Source of the DNA: JAMXLO01 sp041487355
Lineage (GTDB): Bacteria; Pseudomonadota; Alphaproteobacteria; Acetobacterales; Acetobacteraceae
Direction: 5' to 3'
DNA length: 16,532 nt
NCBI GenBank assembly: GCA_041487355.1
Contig: JBGPND010000104.1
Location: 1 to 16,532 of the forward strand
Shown here: piece after piece, positions 1 through 9,412 of the stretch
How the letters are laid out: every line of letters begins with the position of its first letter
Numbering within the stretch: the stretch's first letter is position 1
Position numbers and translations under genes: made by a program
Notes under the pieces: generated by a model
The model's database searches: none
What the model saw: only the letters and a program-made list of their open reading frames with translations
Told to the model about the DNA's origin: nothing

Positions 1-110
1 CGCAGCAATGCCGGGCGGTGCGCTCGATTGCCATGCCACGCCAAACACCACGGCTTGCGGACCAGGGGGGAATTGACCAGCCTCTCCGCACGACAAGAAC
101 CGGGGGAAAC

Positions 111-1697
111 ATGCGCACGACAATCGGCGCCGTACTGCTGACCGCGACACTACTGTCCGGCACGGATGCACACGCACAGAAGCACGGTGGCGTGCTGACG
201 ATCGAACACATGGACAACCCGCCCAGTCCGTCGATCCAGGAAGAGGCGACGGCGTCCGTCGTGATCCCCTTCATGCCGCTGTTCAACAACCTGGTCATCT
301 ACGACCAGCACGTCGCGCAGAACAGCCTGAGCACGATCGTGCCCGAGCTCGCCACGCACTGGACGTGGAACGCGGCGATGACCGAACTGACCTTCACCCT
401 GCGCGACGGCGTGAAGTGGCACGACGGCAAGCCGTTCACCTCGGCTGATGTGAAATGCACCTGGGACATGATCTCCGGCCTGGAGAAAGGGAAGATTCGG
501 AAAAGCCCGCGCCAGGCCTGGTTCAGCAACCTGGAAAGCATCACGGTCAACGGCGAGCACGAGGTGACGTTCCATCTGAAACGGCCGCAGCCGTCGCTGC
601 TGGCATTGCTCGCCGCCGGCTGGTCGCCGGTCTATCCGTGCCACGTGTCGTCCGCGTCCATGCGCACCAAGCCGATCGGCACGGGGCCGTTCAAATTCGT
701 GGAATTCCGCCAGAACGAGATCATCCGCATGACGCGCAATCCCGATTACTGGAAGCCGGGACTGCCGTATCTCGACGGCATCGAGTACCGCATCATCGCC
801 AGCCGTGCCACGCGCATGCTGGCGTTCATCGCCGGCAAGTTCGACATGGCGTATCCGACCGACGTGTCGGTGCCGCTGCTGAAGGACATCCGTTCGCAGG
901 CACCACAGGCGCAGTGCGTCATGCGGCCGACCGCGGTCAGCACCAACCTGATCATCAACCGCGACGCCCCGCCGTTCGACAATCCCGACATCCGCGCCGC
1001 GCTGGGGCTGACGCTGGACCGCAAGGCGTTCATCACGCTGCTGACCGAGGGCGAGGCGCGCATCGGCGCCTCGATGCTGCCGCCGCCCGAGGGCGTGTGG
1101 GGCATGCCGCGGGAGATGCTGGAGACGCTGCCCGGCTACGATCCCGACATCGCCAAGAACCGCGAGGCGGCGCGGGCGCTGATGCGCAAGGCGGGCTACG
1201 GGCCTGACAAGCATTTGCAGACCAAAGTGTTCACCCGCGACATCGCGACGTTCCGCGATCCCGCGGTGATCCTGATCGACCAACTTCGGGAGATCTATAT
1301 CGACGGCGAACTCGATGTCGCGGACACCACCGTCTACTACAACCGGGTGTTCAAGAAGGATTACAGCGTCGGGCTGAACCTGACCGGCAACTCGGTCGAC
1401 GATCCCGACCAGAATTTCTACGAGAACTATGCCTGCGGGTCGCTGCGCAACTACACCAACTACTGCAATGCGGAGCTGCAGAAGCTGTACGACCGGCAGT
1501 CGATCGAGACGGATGTAGAGAAGCGCAAGACGATGGTCTGGGACATCGAGCGCAAGCTGGTGGAGGACGTGGCGCGGCCGATCATCATGCACAACAAGGC
1601 CGCGGCGTGCTGGCAGCCCTACGTGAAGAACGTCTCGATCATGGTGAACAGCATCTACAACGGCTGGCGCTTCGAGGACATCTGGCTGGACAAGTAG
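111..1697 (+). CDS. ABC transporter periplasmic solute-binding protein, family 5 (peptide/opine/nickel type)
   Basis: This 528-residue protein looks like the periplasmic receptor of a dipeptide/oligopeptide-type ABC importer (SBP_bac_5). The N-terminus is a Sec signal peptide: a charged start (MRTT), a hydrophobic core (IGAVLLTATLL) and a probable cleavage site after AHA at residues 20-22. Family features visible are an early segment with W-KWHDGKPFT-type wording around residues 100-115, the GTGPFKF stretch followed by RNPDYWKPGLPYLDGIEY, and a C-terminal segment ending in GWRFEDIWLDK. Length is normal for the family (500-550). I chose the ATG at 111 because GGGGGA lies just upstream and the signal peptide starts there; an in-frame start at 18 would add 31 residues before the signal peptide. 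No permease or ATPase genes follow, so its partners are either upstream of the window or elsewhere. The substrate cannot be read from the sequence; peptides, opines, glutathione and other small organics are all possible. Confidence 0.9.
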   Translation: MRTTIGAVLLTATLLSGTDAHAQKHGGVLTIEHMDNPPSPSIQEEATASVVIPFMPLFNNLVIYDQHVAQNSLSTIVPELATHWTWNAAMTELTFTLRDGVKWHDGKPFTSADVKCTWDMISGLEKGKIRKSPRQAWFSNLESITVNGEHEVTFHLKRPQPSLLALLAAGWSPVYPCHVSSASMRTKPIGTGPFKFVEFRQNEIIRMTRNPDYWKPGLPYLDGIEYRIIASRATRMLAFIAGKFDMAYPTDVSVPLLKDIRSQAPQAQCVMRPTAVSTNLIINRDAPPFDNPDIRAALGLTLDRKAFITLLTEGEARIGASMLPPPEGVWGMPREMLETLPGYDPDIAKNREAARALMRKAGYGPDKHLQTKVFTRDIATFRDPAVILIDQLREIYIDGELDVADTTVYYNRVFKKDYSVGLNLTGNSVDDPDQNFYENYACGSLRNYTNYCNAELQKLYDRQSIETDVEKRKTMVWDIERKLVEDVARPIIMHNKAAACWQPYVKNVSIMVNSIYNGWRFEDIWLDK

Positions 1698-1708
1698 TCG
1701 CCCCCGCT

Positions 1709-1798
1709 GTCTTTGCGTGGCGCAACGCGACGCGGCAATCTCGTGGGGATCCGCCCCACCCCACGAGATTGCCGCGTCGCTATGCTCCTCGCAATGAC
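1709..1798. repeat. 90-bp palindromic intergenic repeat between convergent genes
   Basis: A perfect 22-bp inverted repeat (1727-1748 with 1759-1780, 10-nt loop) is flanked by imperfect outer arms. The right outer arm read on the minus strand starts GTCATTGCGAGG and the left outer arm starts GTCTTTGCGTGG. The whole unit fills almost all of the 112-bp gap between the solute-binding protein gene and the convergent glutathione transferase gene. It resembles the GTCATTGCGAGG-type dispersed palindromes common in alphaproteobacterial genomes (from memory, not searched). The strong stem could also stop transcription from both sides, although it has no T-tract. Confidence 0.85.
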
Positions 1799-1809
1799 AT
1801 ACAGCCGAA

Positions 1810-2412
1810 CTACTCCCGCATCGCCCGCGTGCGCTTGCCGGCGGGGCGGTCCCAGCAACGGTGCAGCCATTCGTGCACCTGCGGCCACTTGGCGAGATCG
1901 AACGACAGCGCGCGATACATTGCCGCGGCCACGTTCAGGTCCGCCACAGTGAACTCATTCCCGGCGAGCCATTGCAACTGCTTCAACCCGGTCTCCAGCA
2001 CATCCAGCGCCGGCGCGATCTCGTCCCAGGCGGCCTTGGCGGCGGCAGGGTTGCGCTGCGCCTCCGGCAGCGCGAAGGCGTTGTTGGCGTATGTCGTCAA
2101 CTGGCGGTCCAGCCGATCGGTCTCCCAGAAGCTCCACTGCCAGGCGCGGGCTTCGTTCTTTGCATCGGACGGATAGAGCTTGCCGTGCTTCTTCGCGAGG
2201 TAGAGGTTGATCGCCATCGATTCCGACAGCACGAAGCCGTCATCGTCGATGGTCGGCACGCGACCATTGGGGTTCAGCGCCAGGTATTCCGGCGTGCGGG
2301 TGCCGGGCGACCGCGGGGCAAGGTCGATGTGCTCGTATTTCAGGCCGAGTTCCTCGGCCATCCAGAGCGTACGGACGCCGCGCGAGCGGGCCGAACCATA
2401 GATACGGAGCAT
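1810..2412 (-). CDS. Glutathione S-transferase family protein
   Basis: A 200-residue cytosolic GST-like protein. The N-terminal thioredoxin-fold domain (about residues 1-78) begins MLRIYGSARSRGVRTLW. It contains the cis-proline region NPNGRVPTI (P53) and the ESMAINLYLAKKHG element (E64, S65) that binds the gamma-glutamyl part of glutathione in this fold. The all-helical C-terminal domain follows, with AGNEFTVADLNVAAAMYR near residues 150-167 as the N-capping-box motif of GSTs. The start at 2412 is supported by AGGAGG a few bases upstream; longer in-frame versions run antisense through the neighbouring pdxA gene and are not credible. It is divergent from the PdxA-family gene across only 82 bp. 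Such bacterial GSTs act in detoxification or as isomerase/dehalogenase-like catabolic enzymes; the specific activity is unknown. No Cys is at the usual catalytic spot; Ser7 or Ser10 lie there. Confidence 0.9.
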   Translation of the reverse strand: MLRIYGSARSRGVRTLWMAEELGLKYEHIDLAPRSPGTRTPEYLALNPNGRVPTIDDDGFVLSESMAINLYLAKKHGKLYPSDAKNEARAWQWSFWETDRLDRQLTTYANNAFALPEAQRNPAAAKAAWDEIAPALDVLETGLKQLQWLAGNEFTVADLNVAAAMYRALSFDLAKWPQVHEWLHRCWDRPAGKRTRAMRE

Positions 2413-2494
2413 GCGTTTCCTCCTGGAACTTGTTTGGCCCGGCAGTGTGCTATGAAGCGTGCGGATGCGGAAGAGACAAGAGAAGGGCACCGAC

Positions 2495-3529
2495 ATGACC
2501 GAGGCAAGACCGGTTCTGGCTGTGACGATGGGCGATCCCGCCGGCATCGGGCCGGAGATCGCGGTGCGCGCAATGCTCTCGCCGGAGGTGCGGGAGGTCT
2601 CCCGCAGTTTCCTGATCGGCGACGCGCGGGTGTTCGAGCGTGCGCTGGCGGTGTGCGGCCTGTCGGCTTCGCTCAACCGCATCGCCGGGCCGGAGGAGAT
2701 CGCCGATCGCCCCGGCGTAATCGATGTGCTGCACCAGCAGACCGTGGATCCCGATGTGCTGCGGATCGGCAAGGTGCAGGCGCTGGGCGGCGAGGCGGCG
2801 TATGCGGCGATCCGCACCTCGATCGAACTGGCGATCGCCGGCCGCGTCGCCGGCGTGGCGACCACGCCGATCAACAAGGAATCGCTGAAGGCGGCGAAGA
2901 TCCCGTTCATCGGCCACACCGAGATGTTCGCCGACCAGACCGGTGCGCGCGAGGAAATGACGATGTTCACCATCAGCGGGCTGAAGATCTTCTTCCTGAC
3001 CCGCCATGTTTCGCTGATGGAGGCGTGCCGCCTGATCACTCGTGAACGCACGTTGAAGGGCATCGAGAACAGCATGAAGGCGCTGGGCCAGCTTGGCATC
3101 GAGACGCCGCATCTCGCGGTTGCCGCGCTCAATCCGCATGGCGGCGAGGACGGGCTGTTCGGCCGCGAGGAGATCGAGGCGATCAAGCCGGCGATCGAAG
3201 CGGCGCGGGCGCGCGGGATGCGGGTGAGCGGGCCGGTGCCGGCGGATTCGGTGTTCCACATGGCGCGCATCGGCCGCTACGACGCGGTGCTGTCGCTGTA
3301 TCACGACCAGGGCCACATCGCGGCGAAGATGATGGATTTCGAGAAGACGGTCAGCGTGACACTCGGATTGCCGATCCTGCGCACCAGCGTCGATCACGGC
3401 ACCGCGTTCGACATCGCCGGCACCGGCAAGGCAAGCGCTGTCAGCATGATCGAGGCGATCAAGGTGGCCGCCGAATACGCGGTGCGCGGCGTGCGGCTGG
3501 GAGACACGGTGGCGGTGGCGGCGGAGTAA
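2495..3529 (+). CDS. PdxA-family 4-phosphate dehydrogenase (4-hydroxythreonine-4-phosphate or D-threonate/D-erythronate-4-phosphate dehydrogenase)
   Basis: A 344-residue PdxA-superfamily protein: NAD-dependent oxidation and decarboxylation of a 4-phosphorylated hydroxy acid. Visible family motifs are the N-terminal VTMGDPAGIGPEI, TTPINKESLKAA, FIGHTEMFAD (a metal His), ALNPHGGEDGLFGREE, LYHDQGHIAAKMMDFE (a metal His) and LRTSVDHGTAFDIAGTGKA (a metal His). No obvious catalytic residue is missing. The start at 2495 has AAGGG about 7 nt upstream; a GTG at 2459 would add 12 charged residues and is less likely. Canonical alphaproteobacterial pdxA (vitamin B6 synthesis) usually sits with surA/lptD and rsmA. 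Here it sits beside a GST, a solute-binding protein and a ThDP enzyme, so the catabolic PdxA2 class (D-threonate/D-erythronate 4-phosphate) is a fair alternative. The DUF1537 kinase expected with PdxA2 is not in the window. I therefore leave the symbol blank. Confidence 0.9.
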   Translation: MTEARPVLAVTMGDPAGIGPEIAVRAMLSPEVREVSRSFLIGDARVFERALAVCGLSASLNRIAGPEEIADRPGVIDVLHQQTVDPDVLRIGKVQALGGEAAYAAIRTSIELAIAGRVAGVATTPINKESLKAAKIPFIGHTEMFADQTGAREEMTMFTISGLKIFFLTRHVSLMEACRLITRERTLKGIENSMKALGQLGIETPHLAVAALNPHGGEDGLFGREEIEAIKPAIEAARARGMRVSGPVPADSVFHMARIGRYDAVLSLYHDQGHIAAKMMDFEKTVSVTLGLPILRTSVDHGTAFDIAGTGKASAVSMIEAIKVAAEYAVRGVRLGDTVAVAAE

Positions 3530-3538
3530 CGAAGGGCG

Positions 3539-3559
3539 CGAAGTCTTCCGAAGACTTCG
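3539..3559. terminator. Short perfect hairpin between convergent pdxA-like and DUF2283 genes
   Basis: A 10-bp perfect inverted repeat (CGAAGTCTTC / GAAGACTTCG) around a single central base starts 9 nt after the PdxA-family stop codon. It is followed on the plus strand by the pyrimidine-rich TCTCTCTC, not by a clean T-run. Its place between two convergent stop codons suggests a transcription-end or mRNA 3'-end role; it may be only a weak intrinsic terminator. Confidence 0.5.
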
Positions 3560-3565
3560 TCTCTC

Positions 3566-3778
3566 TCACTCGGCGGCCGGCCTCTCGCAGGCAGCTCTGG
3601 CGAGCTTCGCGCTGCGTTCGCTCACGTCGAGCACCTCGATGCCGACCACGTTTCCGGCGGCATCGAAATCGAGCAGGATGCCGGGTGCGACCTCCTCGCT
3701 CCCGGTCGACTTCGTGCCTTCGGGACCGAACCACATGAACATGGCGTTCGCGTCGGGATCATAGCTGGTCCTGATCAT
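3566..3778 (-). CDS. DUF2283 domain protein
   Basis: A 70-residue protein matching the DUF2283 pattern from memory. It has the N-terminal SYDPDANAMFMWF (the family has YDPEADALYI-like wording), then SEEVAPGILLDFDAAGNVVGIEVLDVS, which is the characteristic beta-hairpin core, and a charged/Ala-rich tail. No function is established for the family; members are small single-domain proteins often found near toxin-antitoxin or mobile regions. I took the ATG at 3778 because the domain begins at once. AAGGG lies only about 3 nt upstream, which is tight, and a TATAAG lies at 3783-3788, so a very short leader or a leaderless transcript is possible. An upstream in-frame extension would run through a palindromic repeat. 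It is convergent with the PdxA-family gene and faces away from the repeat-filled gap 3779-4125. Confidence 0.75.
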   Translation of the reverse strand: MIRTSYDPDANAMFMWFGPEGTKSTGSEEVAPGILLDFDAAGNVVGIEVLDVSERSAKLARAACERPAAE

Positions 3779-3786
3779 CGCCCTTA

Positions 3787-3906
3787 TACCAACCGCCCGA
3801 ATCAATGACCCTTGGTCAGCGCTCGCTTTTCCCGTCATGGCCGGGCTTGTCCCGGCCATGACGGCGAGGGAGCGGCGACAAGTGTCAGCAGCAACGGCGG
3901 TTGGTA
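3787..3906. repeat. 120-bp nested palindromic element with terminal inverted repeats (MITE-like)
   Basis: The ends are an 11-bp perfect inverted repeat, TACCAACCGCC at 3787-3797 and GGCGGTTGGTA at 3896-3906. Both ends are flanked by TTA (3784-3786 and 3907-3909), which could be a 3-bp target duplication. In the middle is a second, independent perfect 14-bp stem at 3832-3864 with the 5-nt loop CTTGT (arms start CCGTCATGGCC). No reading frame in it looks coding. The element begins 8 bp upstream of the DUF2283 start codon, so it forms that gene's upstream region. Confidence 0.7.
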
Positions 3907-3953
3907 TTACACCAGAAGCCCAAAGACTTGGCGTGTCGGCATTTGCTCTCACA

Positions 3954-4038
3954 CGTCATGCCGGTGCTTGGCACCGGCATCCACGACTTTGCCGCCACAC
4001 AGAAAGACGTGGGTGCCGAGCCTGCGCCCGGCATGACG
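3954..4038. repeat. 85-bp palindromic repeat (CGTCATGCCGG ends)
   Basis: Outer arms of 11 bp (3954-3964 and 4028-4038, CGTCATGCCGG / CCGGCATGACG) enclose a 10-bp hairpin with a 3-nt loop at 3958-3980. The left arms are shared, so two alternative folds exist. It resembles the GTCATGCCGGG-type dispersed repeats seen in many alphaproteobacteria. With the preceding 120-bp element it fills the 347-bp gene-free stretch 3779-4125; the remaining bases (4039-4125) show nothing I can identify. Confidence 0.7.
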
Positions 4039-4125
4039 ACGAACAGGAAGCCTGCTTGCAACATGAGGCAATAGTCGGGAGCGTTGTATGATTTATTCCA
4101 CATGGCCCCGCCGGACTGCCGCATA

Positions 4126-5775
4126 TTATCCGCCGCGCCGCACCAGCGGCGCCGGGATGCTTTCGATCATCACGTTGATGCAGGCGGGCTTGCCTGACGC
4201 GAGCGAACGTTCGATTGCGCCTGGCAGATCGTCGGCGTTCTGCACCAGTTCTCCGTGCCCACCCAGCGCCGCGACGACGAGGTCGTAGCGCGTCGGCAGC
4301 AGCTCGCAGCCGAAGGTGCGGTTGGGGCCGTAGTCGCGGACCTGGAGGTTGTATTCGGCGTTCCAGCGCGAATCGGTGCCGACCACCGCAACGAACGGCA
4401 GGTTGCAGCGCACCGCGGTCTCGAATTCCGCCATGTGGAAGCCGAAGGTTCCGTCGCCCAGCACGGCGAACACCGGCGCCGCTCTTTCGATCACGCATGC
4501 CGCGCCTGCCATCGGCAGCGATGAGCCGATCGAGCCGCCGACGCCGTTGATCATGCGCCGGGGCACCACCGGCAGCACGCTCTGCCCCCATTGCGCGAAC
4601 TCGCCGCCGTCGCAGATGAGCACCGTGTCGGCGTGCTTTTCCACATAGGGCTTGAGCGCGCGGAACACCTCGATCGGATGCAGCTTGCCCGGTGTCCGCG
4701 AGGCGAGCGTCGCCCAGGCCGCCGGCCGGTCGGTGAAATGCGAGCGCACCTCGCCAAGCCATGCGGCGCTCGACAGAAGCTTCCCCGCGGCGCGGCGGAT
4801 CAGCGTCTCGCCGGCCGGGCGTGTATCGGCGACGCAGCCGAAGGCGACGCGCTCGCCCTTCTCCCGGATCGCCCGGTCGACCAGCGCCGCCTCGGGGTCG
4901 ATGACGATCCAGCGGCAGGCGGCATCGATCGCCGGCGGTTCGCCGAATTTCAGCGTGAAGTCGAGCGCCTTGCCGAGCAGGATGATCAGGTCGGCGCGGC
5001 GGATCGCATCGGCGAAGGCGCCGAGCGTGGCGTCGTTGAAGCCGCGCGGGCTTTCCATGATGGCGGTCGGAATCTGCGTCGCGGCTTCGAGGCGCGCGAG
5101 CAGATCGCGCCCGGAACGGTTGGCGAGCGCCGGCCCGGCGAGCAGGAATGGTCGTTGCGCCGTGGCGATGATGCCCAGGATGGCGTCGGCTGCCGGTTCG
5201 GCGAGTTCGACGGGCGAAGCGGTGAATGCGCTTGGCTGGGGCCACACGATGTCATCGGCCGGGACGGTCGCATCGAGCAGATCGGATGGCAGGCTGAGAT
5301 GCACGGGGCCGGGACGGCCGGATCGTGCGATCCTGATCGCCTTGGCCACCTCGGCGCCGAGCGTCTCGGTTGCAGTGGCCGTCCATGATGCTTTCGCGGC
5401 GGGTGCCGCCATCTCGGCCTGGCGCAATTCCTGGAAGCCGCCGCGGCCGAGCTGCGAGGTCTCGGTGTGGCCCGACAGCAGCACCAGCGGCGATTCCTGG
5501 CCGAGTGCGGTGATCAGCGCGGCGGCGGCGTTGGCGTGGCCCGGGCCGCCGGTGACCATGGCGATCCCCGGTTCTCCGGTGAGCCGGCCCCAGGCGTCGG
5601 CCATGTGCACCGCGGCCGCCTCATGGCGCGTGTGCACGAGCGTGTGCCTGGTGTCGATCGCCGCGTCGAACAGCGACATGATGTGGTTGCCGGACAGCGT
5701 GAAGATCGTGTTGTGCCCGGCGCGTTCCAGCGTGCGCATCACGATGTCGGCGCCGCGGAGTGGTGTGCTAGTCAT
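4126..5775 (-). CDS. Thiamine-diphosphate-dependent enzyme, acetolactate synthase / 2-hydroxyacyl lyase-like
   Basis: A 549-residue three-domain ThDP enzyme (COG0028 type). The N-terminal Pyr domain (about 1-170) carries HTRHEAAAVHMADAWGR with the cofactor-activating Glu at residue 52, then MVTGGPGHANAAAA. The central domain (about 190-330) is a nucleotide-fold segment. The C-terminal PP domain has the GDG motif at 440-442 and WNAEYNLQVRDYGPNRTFG afterwards. Counting 27 residues on from the GDG Asp (441), the metal ligand that is Asn in acetolactate synthase is Asp468, preceded by Thr. The start at 5775 follows AAGGAAG at about 10 nt and gives a normal family length; a 597-residue version has an implausible Arg/Pro-rich head. 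Chemistry is probably cleavage or ligation of a 2-oxo or 2-hydroxyacyl substrate in the cytoplasm; the substrate is unknown. It stands alone, with repeats on both sides. It lacks a nearby small regulatory subunit (ilvH), which argues against a biosynthetic acetolactate synthase. Confidence 0.85.
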   Translation of the reverse strand: MTSTPLRGADIVMRTLERAGHNTIFTLSGNHIMSLFDAAIDTRHTLVHTRHEAAAVHMADAWGRLTGEPGIAMVTGGPGHANAAAALITALGQESPLVLLSGHTETSQLGRGGFQELRQAEMAAPAAKASWTATATETLGAEVAKAIRIARSGRPGPVHLSLPSDLLDATVPADDIVWPQPSAFTASPVELAEPAADAILGIIATAQRPFLLAGPALANRSGRDLLARLEAATQIPTAIMESPRGFNDATLGAFADAIRRADLIILLGKALDFTLKFGEPPAIDAACRWIVIDPEAALVDRAIREKGERVAFGCVADTRPAGETLIRRAAGKLLSSAAWLGEVRSHFTDRPAAWATLASRTPGKLHPIEVFRALKPYVEKHADTVLICDGGEFAQWGQSVLPVVPRRMINGVGGSIGSSLPMAGAACVIERAAPVFAVLGDGTFGFHMAEFETAVRCNLPFVAVVGTDSRWNAEYNLQVRDYGPNRTFGCELLPTRYDLVVAALGGHGELVQNADDLPGAIERSLASGKPACINVMIESIPAPLVRRGG

Positions 5776-5818
5776 GGATATCAGTTCTTCCTTGCAGTTC
5801 GCGCCGGGCGCTGCCGTG

Positions 5819-5847
5819 ATTGTGCGCGGCGGTGCCGTCCGGCTCAA
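5819..5847 (-). promoter_or_regulatory. Candidate sigma-70-type promoter for the ThDP enzyme gene
   Basis: On the minus strand, TTGAGC (5847-5842) is followed after exactly 17 nt by CACAAT (5824-5819). Each box matches 4 of 6 consensus bases. Transcription would begin near 5812, leaving a leader of about 37 nt before the ATG at 5775. This is a by-eye match in GC-rich DNA. Confidence 0.35.
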
Positions 5848-5878
5848 CCCTTGCCCTCTATGTGGATGAAGCAGCCGC

Positions 5879-5955
5879 GTAGGGCGGGTTAGCCGAAGGC
5901 GTAACCCGCCACTCAACACGGAATTGGCGGATTACGCTGCGCTCATCCGCCCTAC
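5879..5955. repeat. 77-bp double-hairpin repeat (GTAGGGCGG ends)
   Basis: The outer ends are an 11-bp inverted repeat with one mismatch (5879-5889 with 5945-5955, GTAGGGCGGGT / ATCCGCCCTAC). Inside are two separate hairpin units: GGCGGGTTA / TAACCCGCC at 5883-5910 and GGCGGAT / ATCCGCC at 5926-5951. The second unit has the loop sequence CGCTGCGCTCA, the complement of TGAGCGCAGCG, which also forms the loop of the repeats at 12105-12250. It lies between the ends of valS and the start region of the ThDP gene and stops 8 bp before the valS stop codon, so it would be in the valS 3' untranslated RNA. Confidence 0.75.
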
Positions 5956-5963
5956 TGCTACTG

Positions 5964-8735
<2,772 letters not shown>

Positions 8736-8796
8736 CACACAGCCTCGGTTTGCGGCCCCACGCGGATGCCGCAGGAGGCCGGCTATGGCAATACGG

Positions 8797-9375
8797 TCAG
8801 GGTGATGCGCGGCCTACCACGCGCTCGATCTCGGCGCGAACCAGACGCTCGACCATTGGCGGCAGGTTTGCGTCAAGCCACGTCTTGAGCAGGGGCCGCA
8901 GCTCCTCGCGCACGATTTCTTCGATGGTGGGGCCACCGCTGTACACCTGCATGGTTCGCTCCGCCGCGAGAGTACGGACCAGACTGCCGACCGAGGAAGC
9001 CGCGGCGGCGGCGGCCTCCGGTGCCACCAGGCCTTGCGGCACGATCACGGCCGCCGCAGGCGCCATCGACGGGACCCGCACCGGCGCCGTCTGGGGCGCG
9101 GAAACGACGCTCTCTGGCGGTTCCGGCACCATCATGGCGGGATCCAGCACCAGGACTCCACCGCTGGCGGCCTGGTCCTCGGGCGGCGCGGTCTGCGAGG
9201 CCGGCGCGGCCTGCGCCGTCACCTCGTCCTCGCTCAGGATGCGCCGGATCGAGGCGAGGATGTCCTCCATCGAGGGATCATCCGACGATGGCGCTCCGGA
9301 GCCTGCGCCAGTCTCGGCCGCCGCCCCCGGACCTGATCCGGGGGCCGGTCCGGGAGGTGTCTGCGATGTGCTCAT
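8797..9375 (-). CDS. popZ: PopZ / DUF2497 polar organizing protein
   Basis: A 192-residue protein with the PopZ layout. A short conserved N-terminal helix, DDPSMEDILASIRRILSEDE (about 32-51), in known PopZ recruits client proteins. A long acidic/Pro/Ala-rich disordered linker (about 52-130) follows. The C-terminal helices, PTIEEIVREELRPLLKTWLDANL then PPMVERLVRAEIERV (about 149-187), drive oligomerisation. PopZ forms a cytoplasmic matrix at the cell pole that tethers ParB-parS and other factors. Gene order tolC-popZ-valS is the usual alphaproteobacterial setting. I chose the ATG at 9375; the ribosome-binding site there is weak, but upstream extension would overlap tolC. Residues 8-18 (PGPAPGSGPGA) are encoded by a palindrome that nearly matches an intergenic repeat elsewhere in this window. 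Confidence 0.9.
   Translation of the reverse strand: MSTSQTPPGPAPGSGPGAAAETGAGSGAPSSDDPSMEDILASIRRILSEDEVTAQAAPASQTAPPEDQAASGGVLVLDPAMMVPEPPESVVSAPQTAPVRVPSMAPAAAVIVPQGLVAPEAAAAAASSVGSLVRTLAAERTMQVYSGGPTIEEIVREELRPLLKTWLDANLPPMVERLVRAEIERVVGRASP
9324..9344. repeat. Palindromic repeat inside the popZ coding sequence
   Basis: CCCCCGGA, five bases, then TCCGGGGG: a perfect 8-bp stem. Read on the popZ coding strand, all 21 bases match the intergenic repeat core at 11759-11779 except one loop base. It encodes part of the Pro/Gly-rich N-terminal extension of PopZ before the conserved helix. Confidence 0.7.
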
Positions 9376-9412
9376 GCTGCGTGCCGTCTCGTCCTGTTGC
9401 CATCTCGCATGC

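Noticed and set aside
150..1592. 480-codon open frame antisense to the solute-binding protein gene
   Set aside because: It is rich in Arg, His, Val and Asp without domain character, as expected from the complement of a GC-rich gene; the opposite strand codes for a clear family 5 binding protein with signal peptide.
2430..2456. Promoter for the PdxA-family gene (TTGTTT and TATGAA)
   Set aside because: The spacer is only 15 nt and the matches are modest; similar pairs occur by chance, so I did not list it.
2413..3270. Upstream extension of the GST gene by about 286 codons (a possible fusion protein)
   Set aside because: The extra part is antisense to the PdxA-family gene, and a strong AGGAGG precedes the normal GST start at 2412.
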